The notes under the pieces are model-generated. The model was not told the DNA's origin. It ran no database searches and saw nothing but the letters and a program-made list of their open reading frames with translations. The position numbers and the translations under genes are program-made. DNA of 64,000 nt from Apostichopus japonicus (lineage: Eukaryota > Echinodermata > Holothuroidea > Aspidochirotida > Stichopodidae): NCBI RefSeq assembly GCF_037975245.1, contig NC_092581.1, forward strand, positions 11,249,303-11,313,302, written 5' to 3'. How positions within the stretch are numbered: position 1 is the first letter of the stretch; every line of letters begins with the position of its first letter. Below, one piece after another: positions 60,501 through 64,000 of this stretch.

Positions 60501-63398
60501 GTCCTCTTTCAAAAAAGTGTGGCTCCCTAATAAATAACATAAACATTCCCACCACATTAGGATGGTGTAAATCAAAGAACACCACAAGCCTTCTATTTCT
60601 GAGATCAATGGTTCAGATTCCATGCTAGTAAAATGTGCTTTAATTAATTATATTTTTCCTGTCCACTTTCAGCTTCCACACATGCTTCTCACACTATTTA
60701 GCTTAAGTTATAGCTTTACTTAAACCATTCTTGAGATTTAATTCAGGAATTGCATTCTAATTACACTCTTAGTCAAAATGACATCAAAAATTTGGCATTA
60801 TAACGACTTGGGAATATCATAATATATATATATAGTTCAGTGACAATAATATCAGAGTGTATCTTTTAGAATATAAATTGAACAAGAGTCATTCCACATC
60901 TGTTTCTTATACCTTGTTCTGCTTGGAGATAGTATCAATCAGGAAGTTACAGCAGACATTGTCTACATTAGGCACAAGAATGCTGGAATAATCAGGAACT
61001 GAATCTGTCGGGTAGATGTATTCCTCTACTCTACTGGACCAATGCTCCCACTCACCTGGAGAGGGAACATGAAAATAAAACTAATGCATTGACAATACAC
61101 CATTGCCATAACTCCATATCAATATGTAATCACAGATAAATAATTCTAGCAAGTTTTCTCCTTCTTGACATTTTACTCTTGAAGAAACTTGTTTCCTTAC
61201 TTTTCTTTCTTGCAATGACCTAAAGACTTGTGCAATAACCAGCCTCACTTACCACTTTATATGTAACAATTTTAGGGGAAGAAACCATCTTTAATTCTTC
61301 TGTCAAAGGTAAATTTGGTAAATATGGCAATGATAGGTGTGATATTGTATTTAAAGTACATTGAAAGAGCACTGGGTTTTCAAACTGATTTTATTAACAA
61401 TTGTCCAACTCCATGGTTACTTTAAATTGGACTCTTCAAGACGTTTCAAATACTAAAATATCAAATGACAAAACATTTCACACCTGTGTCAGTGACCACA
61501 AATTCAAAGATGGTAAACCCACTATCCTCAGGGAGTTTAGGGTAGCTAAGTTTACTCTGATGGTCCAGCATGAAGTCCTGCATCTTAGCTCTGTCATCCA
61601 ACTCCAATAGAGATCCTAAACTCCACATTAATGAAAAGATGAAGAGTTTCTCAAGGTGTCCAGCAGCCAGCACATGGTGGTCATGATCATGTTCATCCTT
61701 GGTCGGGATTAACCCTTCCAATAGATTGATGGCCTGGTAGAGTTAGAGAAGAGAAGAAGAAGGAGGTAAAAGACTTGAGATTATATCATTCAAACGTATC
61801 ACAACCAGGAGGTCAGAACCTCTCAGAGAAGCTATTTAAAGGGATTTCTATAAAGTAAATGGAAAATGAAAAACTAGTGCCCTCATGCCAATAAATTGTG
61901 TTTTGAATTGTTTGACATTCCTAATGGTCAGGACTAAGCCATGTACGATCATAATAGTTTCAAGTAGGCAATGATTTTGATGTGTTAGGTAAAACCTCAT
62001 ATATCAGCTAATGATTGACTGTGTTCGGTTCCTTTACAATTGAATATACTTGCGGAGAACACAGATGGATTATTGAATATGGACAATTTAACAATTTTAT
62101 TTTACCAATGTTTTGGTTCCTTCATGATTGAATATAGAAATAGGAACACTTCACATACCAGCTAAGGATAAATTGTTTTCTTTATGACCTGAATGTTGAA
62201 CCAACAGGTCATGGATTTACATGGCATTTATTCTTGCTCAGCTGACGAGTAAACTGGTTTCTTTATGACTGAATGTTGAACCAATAGGTCATGGATTTAC
62301 AGTACGTGGCATTTATTCTTGCTCAGCTGACGAGTAAACTGGTTTCTTTATGACCTGAATGTTGAACCAACAGGTCATGGATTTACCTGGCATTTATTCT
62401 TGCTCAGCTGACGAGTAAACTGGTTTCTTTATGACGGAATGGCATTCATTCTAGCTCAGGGGTCATTTTACCTGTTTGATGTAGTTACACTCCAGGACAA
62501 CCATCTTGGCATTCAAGTTCAAACTCACAAATCGATAGAGATCATCAAATATTTTATCAAAGAGGTCTTGTAAGATTGCAGTCTCAGAAGGTTGCCTTGT
62601 GTTCAGCCAGCTCTGTGTTGAAATAGAAAGTAACCTTTAGCATCCAATTCATCTCAATGGACAGAGAAATGATATGACATAATAGGACATGTACTGAAAC
62701 ATTCAACAAAATCAAAAATATCTTCATATCAATGGGCTAAAACTCATCCTGCAGATCGACACTGTTTTCTACAATCAATACAGATGTACAGACAATTTAA
62801 GGCTAAGTTGCCACATAAACTCCCAGACTTAAAGTGATGTTTCCCTCTCTTCACAGACAGTTCAAGATCACACATATGTACAAAGAGAAACAATGAAAAA
62901 TAAATTATTTACATCTTTGAAAATTATGTCACAACAACGACAATATAATGCTTACCAAAAGTATTTAAAGTATAAATGGATACATGTAACAAGACAATGA
63001 TCACAATGAGCAGATATTAGTTAACAGGTCCACTTCAACACACACCAAAAAAAAAACATGCACATGCTTATGTAAATAAAGTAAATTATCTCTCGTATTT
63101 CCACTTCTGTACATTGAAGCAAATCATTTGACCTGATTATAAACTTCACTACAAACCTGTAGGATGGGCTTCCAATCCATGACAGATGAGCTCATGTAGA
63201 CCATACCATTGCGAGACACAGTAGCAGGAGATGCATTGTCGATGTTGTGTACCTCAAAGACAATTTTACAATTTGGAGACATCGGAATACGATCACCGTT
63301 AGCCAGGGTCAGGGTCTTGTTATCATCCAGGACACTGTTCAAGTTTTCAATCCAAATAGCATCAACAGGTCCATCTAGTACTATCCAAATGTGTTCAC
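26844..63398 (-). CDS. DNAH8: Axonemal dynein heavy chain, DNAH8-like, C-terminal half (42 exons)
   Basis: Forty-two consecutive coding exons (listed in the block entries below) join in phase with GT-AG introns. They give 2293 residues from the AAA2 Walker B region to the stop at 26844-26846. The gene is 5'-incomplete: the tail, linker, AAA1 and the start of AAA2 lie beyond base 64000. The product is the ATP-driven motor subunit of the outer dynein arm in cilia and sperm flagella. DNAH8 and DNAH5 are the animal pair related to the Chlamydomonas gamma chain. The ending [21 protein letters not shown] and [17 protein letters not shown] agree better with my recollection of vertebrate DNAH8 than DNAH5, but an invertebrate co-orthologue of both is possible. 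No frameshift or in-frame stop was found in any exon. Introns are 0.1-2.4 kb and hold most of the window's transposons. Confidence 0.95.
28264..28614. mobile_element. hAT-type MITE lacking its right terminus, DNAH8 intron
   Basis: A 335-bp relative of the element at 2528-2917 (28272-28606). It keeps the left end CAGTGGCGGAGC but stops at CCTGACTG, without the usual CTCCGCCACTG end. The flanking 8-bp duplication TTTTTGAT (28264-28271 and 28607-28614) is still exact. An internal deletion also removed part of the shared GCGCCACC...TTGGCGC motif. Confidence 0.8.
29270..29360. repeat. A-rich degenerate microsatellite, DNAH8 intron
   Basis: An irregular run of ATACAAAATAAACATAAT-type units lies between two dynein exons. 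It carries no other signal. Confidence 0.5.
30725..30815. repeat. TA-rich microsatellite, DNAH8 intron
   Basis: Imperfect ATATATAAATGTATATGTAT repeats. The tyrosine-rich frame at 30636-30827 is a by-product. Confidence 0.7.
31150..38090 (-). CDS. DNAH8: DNAH8 AAA6 exons
   Basis: Exons, in transcript order: 37978-38090, 37247-37449, 36719-36792, 36006-36158, 35014-35169, 34379-34495, 31851-31952, 31150-31310 (fragment residues about 1632-1990). Landmarks are [115 protein letters not shown] and SPEVFGLH-like [16 protein letters not shown]6 closes the motor ring and does not hydrolyse ATP (family knowledge). For exon 36719-36792, the acceptor CAACAG gives the conserved residues DCRA before ISMGQ. 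A closer TGCAG would break the frame. Confidence 0.95.
31449..31679 (+). mobile_element. tRNA-derived SINE, full length, DNAH8 intron
   Basis: GGAGTGTTAGCTCAGTGGTT (A box) and GTTCGAGTCACTCC (B-box-like) are about 50 nt apart at the 5' end. The body carries GACTGACTTCGGTCAGCTTG, the tail hairpin CTGCTTGCAG, then AGGATCTAAAATACATACATAC. The head resembles a tRNA only in its promoter boxes. Antisense to the dynein gene. Confidence 0.85.
32717..34048. mobile_element. 1.3-kb non-autonomous hAT-type element, DNAH8 intron
   Basis: Ends CAGGGGCGGGATT (from 32725) and AATCCCGCCCATG (to 34040) are flanked by an exact 8-bp duplication TCTCAGAG (32717-32724 and 34041-34048). The left part carries three ~205-bp direct repeats, each headed by CTATCTAAGCGGAGCGCCA or a variant (about 32776, 32992, 33183). 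A GGTTCCGTCGCCACTG stretch near 33478-33495 resembles the right end of the element at 2212-3283, which suggests an earlier merger or nested insertion. Poly-G runs occur near 33569. No transposase frame. Confidence 0.87.
35419..35485. repeat. Fragment of a hAT-like repeat end
   Basis: CAGGGCTTAACATAAG followed by a GCACC...CAGTGGGCCAAC-like stretch resembles an end of a hAT-type element. No partner end was found, so it is a relic at most. Confidence 0.3.
36520..36560. repeat. TA microsatellite, DNAH8 intron
   Basis: A short run of TATATAAATATATATATATA between dynein exons. Confidence 0.7.
37651..37703 (+). mobile_element. SINE 3' tail fragment, DNAH8 intron
   Basis: Only the last part survives: GAGTTCCTGCTTGCAGGAGG, ATCTAAAAT and six ACAT units. 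A 5'-truncated copy of the SINE at 31449. Confidence 0.75.
38341..38640 (-). pseudogene. Decayed tandem copy of a DNAH8 exon in the adjacent intron
   Basis: The ~300 bp at 38341-38640 align with 38040-38335, which covers the 5' part of exon 37978-38090 and its upstream intron. Paired landmarks are CTTCNGGNGCTTC (38042 and 38347), CTGAATCTAA (38091 and 38396), AACTTCNNACTGAA and TTTNATCCACAAATAAA. In the copy, the residues after the acceptor begin with TAA and a one-base insertion shifts the frame. Only about 50 nt of the 113-nt exon are represented. It is a dead partial exon. Confidence 0.8.
38670..42988 (-). CDS. DNAH8: DNAH8 AAA5-AAA6 connecting exons
   Basis: Exons, in transcript order: 42884-42988, 40542-40680, 40060-40174, 39100-39290, 38670-38791 (fragment residues about 1408-1631). 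Landmarks are the coiled-coil-like [99 protein letters not shown] and [15 protein letters not shown]. Matching the family without gaps shows that no exon is missing in the 2.2-kb intron between 40681 and 42883. Confidence 0.94.
42573..42605. repeat. Fragment of the small hAT-like MITE found at 45144
   Basis: CAGGGCTGATATTTAAGG followed by CTTGCACAG matches one end of the 162-bp element at 45144-45305. No second end is present. Confidence 0.45.
43088..46468 (-). CDS. DNAH8: DNAH8 AAA5 exons
   Basis: Exons, in transcript order: 46300-46468, 45443-45595, 44574-44729, 43852-43941, 43088-43180 (fragment residues about 1187-1407). Landmarks are [40 protein letters not shown], the P-loop-like [16 protein letters not shown] (GQGKT near 1279-1283), [35 protein letters not shown] and [23 protein letters not shown]5 is regulatory and not a principal hydrolysis site. 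The loop here reads DPQGQGKT, where I recall DPQTQGK in the vertebrate proteins. Confidence 0.95.
44804..45050 (+). mobile_element. tRNA-derived SINE, full length, DNAH8 intron
   Basis: This carries TTAGCTCAGTGGTTAACGCC (A box), GGTTCGAGTCACTCC (B box), the common body and an ACATACATAC tail. It is the copy with the best B box in the window. Antisense to the dynein gene. Confidence 0.85.
45144..45305. mobile_element. Small hAT-like MITE (162 bp), DNAH8 intron
   Basis: Near-perfect inverted ends CAGGGTTGATATTTAAG and CTTAAATATCAACCTG. I could not confirm an 8-bp target duplication, so the superfamily is tentative. It carries no coding sequence. Confidence 0.6.
45826..46140. mobile_element. 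hAT-type MITE (299 bp), DNAH8 intron
   Basis: Ends CAGGCGCATAGCGAGG (from 45834) and CCTCGCTATGAGCCTG (to 46132) are flanked by an exact 8-bp duplication TCATAAAG (45826-45833 and 46133-46140). On the minus strand it carries the shared subterminal motif (CTATCTAAGCGTAGCACC...TTGGCGCGAAGCGTACAAG). A long G run lies next to the left end. Confidence 0.88.
46829..50001 (-). CDS. DNAH8: DNAH8 stalk and microtubule-binding domain exons
   Basis: Exons, in transcript order: 49779-50001, 48684-49028, 47904-48119, 46829-47094 (fragment residues about 837-1186). The first carries the start of coiled coil 1 ([20 protein letters not shown]). The 345-nt exon continues it ([20 protein letters not shown]) and enters the microtubule-binding domain ([20 protein letters not shown]). 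The third completes that domain ([20 protein letters not shown]). The fourth is coiled coil 2 ([20 protein letters not shown]). The antiparallel stalk holds the ATP-sensitive microtubule-binding tip (family knowledge). All heptad-rich segments are intact. Confidence 0.95.
50500..50545. repeat. G/T-rich low-complexity tract, DNAH8 intron
   Basis: GGGGGGAGGGGGGGG followed by TTGTGTGTGGGTG on the plus strand, in the intron between 50002 and 51142. The rest of this 1.1-kb intron is AT-rich without recognised features. Confidence 0.6.
51143..54590 (-). CDS. DNAH8: DNAH8 AAA4 exons
   Basis: Exons, in transcript order: 54468-54590, 53165-53295, 52434-52587, 51808-51972, 51143-51369 (fragment residues about 571-836). 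The Walker A motif GVGGSGKQS is at about 627-635 and the Walker B TFIFTDNE at about 681-688, followed by [13 protein letters not shown]. Other family landmarks are [57 protein letters not shown] and [17 protein letters not shown]4 binds nucleotide and regulates the motor. Both catalytic motifs are intact. Confidence 0.96.
52727..52792 (+). mobile_element. Degraded SINE head fragment, DNAH8 intron
   Basis: GGAGTGTTAGCTG, GCGCCTTCCAATCCTAAGGT, CAGTTTGAGTTACAGAGTT and a short ACATACAT run resemble the SINE with both internal promoter boxes damaged and most of the body missing. Confidence 0.6.
53497..54096. mobile_element. TTAA-flanked MITE (592 bp), DNAH8 intron
   Basis: Ends AGCAGCATTTTGC (from 53501) and GCAAAATGCTGCT (to 54092) are flanked by TTAA at 53497-53500 and 54093-54096. 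This is a different family from the TTAA elements at 15287 and 57235. No transposase frame is seen, and the opposite-strand frames at 53965-54226 have no recognisable domain. Confidence 0.82.
54615..54998 (-). mobile_element. hAT-type MITE, truncated copy, DNAH8 intron
   Basis: Reverse-oriented relative of the element at 2528-2917. The end near 54615 (CAGTAGCGGAGCGTCC) is its right terminus. The other side stops at CCCCTGACCAATAT without the terminal CTCCGCCACTG. No flanking duplication can be matched. Contains a C run at 54650-54664. Confidence 0.78.
55219..61055 (-). CDS. DNAH8: DNAH8 AAA3 exons
   Basis: Exons, in transcript order: 60913-61055, 60155-60289, 59188-59310, 58267-58480, 56881-56987, 56030-56193, 55219-55411 (fragment residues about 211-570). 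The Walker A motif GEQGTAKT is at about 264-271 and the Walker [10 protein letters not shown] at about 328-336. [19 protein letters not shown] and [19 protein letters not shown] are the conserved arginine-rich and sensor regions. The first exon carries [18 protein letters not shown]3 is a regulatory nucleotide site (family knowledge). The acidic segment [20 protein letters not shown] at the end is a variable linker to AAA4. Confidence 0.96.
57235..57601. mobile_element. TTAA-flanked MITE, copy 2 (359 bp), DNAH8 intron
   Basis: An inverted, diverged counterpart of 15287-15643. It has AGGGTGTGAAGACTC at one end (from 57239), GAGTATTCAATGCCT at the other (to 57597) and TTAA on both sides. Internal matches include CGGTAATCTGACC, GTGTTAGACACCA and GCTTGCTACCATCGGTAATT. 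Confidence 0.85.
57881..58257. mobile_element. hAT-type element (361 bp) beside a DNAH8 splice donor
   Basis: Ends CGAGATGGGCAACCT (from 57889) and AGGTTGCCCACCCAAG (to 58249) are inverted. The flanks GTCTATGG (57881-57888) and GTCTAAGG (58250-58257) are an 8-bp duplication with one mismatch. GGGCAACC ends and a GGGCC(G/T)CA body are typical of one hAT group. The dynein exon 58267-58480 has its donor at 58265-58266, only seven bases from the duplication. Confidence 0.78.
58521..58755 (-). mobile_element. tRNA-derived SINE, DNAH8 intron
   Basis: Reverse-strand copy with a (GTAT)n tail from 58521, the body (GCCATCATTGGCTTATCAAAG, GCTGACCGAAGTCAGTCTC) and GGAGTGACTCGAACTGGGGA, the complement of the B-box region, near 58712-58731. 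The A box end is lost. It has the same orientation as the dynein gene. Confidence 0.8.
59560..60125. mobile_element. Inverted-repeat element next to GTAGTATAT repeats, DNAH8 intron
   Basis: AGTATGGTGAAGTTCGG and CGAAGTTCGGACAC (59636-59680) face GTGTCCGAACTTCG...TCACCATGCT (60095-60119). The inverted ends differ by a short insertion, so they are not perfect. Just left are five GTAGTATATC(A/C)CTG units (about 59575-59632). The phrase ATCACTGCATGT occurs on both sides (about 59568 and 60122). No firm target duplication was defined and no coding region was recognised. Confidence 0.6.
61484..63398 (-). CDS. DNAH8: DNAH8 AAA2 exons (first exons in window)
   Basis: Exons, in transcript order: 63157-63398, 62472-62612, 61484-61733 (fragment residues 1-210). 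The first begins within a codon (needs one upstream base) and carries the AAA2 Walker B region [20 protein letters not shown] and [20 protein letters not shown]. Later landmarks are [20 protein letters not shown] and [23 protein letters not shown]2 binds ATP structurally. The preceding exon must lie beyond 64000, as 63399-64000 shows no matching coding sequence. Confidence 0.95.
62165..62465. repeat. ~83-bp tandem repeat abutting a DNAH8 exon
   Basis: Three and a half units with TTTCTTTATGACCTGAATGT, TGAACCAACAGGTCATGG, ATTTAC and GGCATTTATTCTTGCTCAGC. Starts near 62170, 62252, 62338 and 62418, the last partial. The array ends just before exon 62472-62612, on its donor side. Confidence 0.88.
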
Positions 63399-64000
63399 CT
63401 ATACAGTAACCCCAGCAGAGAGTGATGTGAAATGCAGACATCACATATATACACAACTACTATCATATTGACCTAACTTATGGAATTCTTGATTCTAAAA
63501 TTTAATTCATTTATATTAACTCTGGTATTTCTTCTCTCTGATATGGATTAAAGGGTTTTCTAGTGACTGAGGTGCACAAAGCAGGGAGACAAATTTCAAG
63601 AATAGCCTAGCTAGTACTGTTGTCAGTAGTTCCAAAATTAGAAGGGATATATAAGTGAATTTCATCCGCAACATTTTATTTTTTGTATTTGTTTGTTACT
63701 ACAGCTATGAAAGTACCAGTGCTAATACCTGATTGGGACTTGCTTTAATAAATAATAATATTAATAATAATAATCAACCCTTCATCGCATACCTCTAATA
63801 ATTTCATTTTACATATGGCTGGTGTAAAGGCTGTTATTTCTATCACAATGACAGACTACATAATGCAAAGGGTTGCTGTCTTCAATAAATTAATTTCAAC
63901 CAGATCCAAGCATCATCCAATTACAATATAAATAGTTACAACTGCTTTGTTTGAATTTATTTCATTAACCTAAGTCTATGTGTTGACTTTTGTTTCAAAG
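63399..64000. other. DNAH8 intron to window edge
   Basis: AT-rich intronic sequence with no exon, repeat end or RNA gene recognised. Confidence 0.5.

Overview
The window looks like a nuclear chromosome segment from a marine invertebrate deuterostome, most likely an echinoderm or close ambulacrarian relative. This is an inference. It rests on AT-rich, intron-rich genes, the character of four animal proteins, abundant hAT and TTAA-flanked non-autonomous DNA transposons, a tRNA-derived SINE, and a foldback element of the type known from sea urchins. No species can be named from the sequence alone.

Four protein-coding genes can be reconstructed, with every exon junction phase-consistent. (1) RPL24, minus strand, 6093-10738: five coding exons, 155 aa, complete. 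(2) A TMEM35B-like four-pass membrane protein, plus strand, 12016-13159: two exons, 140 aa, complete, divergently arranged from RPL24 across about 1.3 kb. (3) PSMG1 (proteasome assembly chaperone 1), plus strand, 17432-22949: six coding exons, 261 aa, with a probable 3'UTR intron ending near 24304. (4) The 3' half of a giant axonemal dynein heavy chain most like DNAH8 (DNAH5/DNAH8, outer-arm gamma type), minus strand, 26844-63398: 42 consecutive coding exons giving the C-terminal 2293 residues, from the AAA2 Walker B region to the stop. Its 5' half lies beyond base 64000.

The four genes have unrelated housekeeping or ciliary roles (ribosome, membrane, proteasome assembly, cilia and sperm motility). 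No operon-like logic or new multi-gene system is visible. I found no CRISPR array, viral gene, toxin system or rRNA gene.

The unexplained structure lies in the repeats. Several are defined to the base by target-site duplications: a hAT-type element nested in another (2204-3291); a 1.3-kb hAT-type element (32717-34048) and others at 28264-28614, 45826-46140, 57881-58257 and 913-1386; a 745-bp foldback element whose arms are 16-bp tandem repeats (23347-24107); and TTAA-flanked MITEs (15287-15643, 57235-57601, 53497-54096). At least eight copies or fragments of one tRNA-derived SINE are scattered through the introns and spacers. Two gene-internal duplications stand out. The end of PSMG1 exon 4 plus its splice donor is the first unit of a degenerate ~117-bp tandem array. 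A DNAH8 intron carries a decayed tandem copy of the neighbouring exon.
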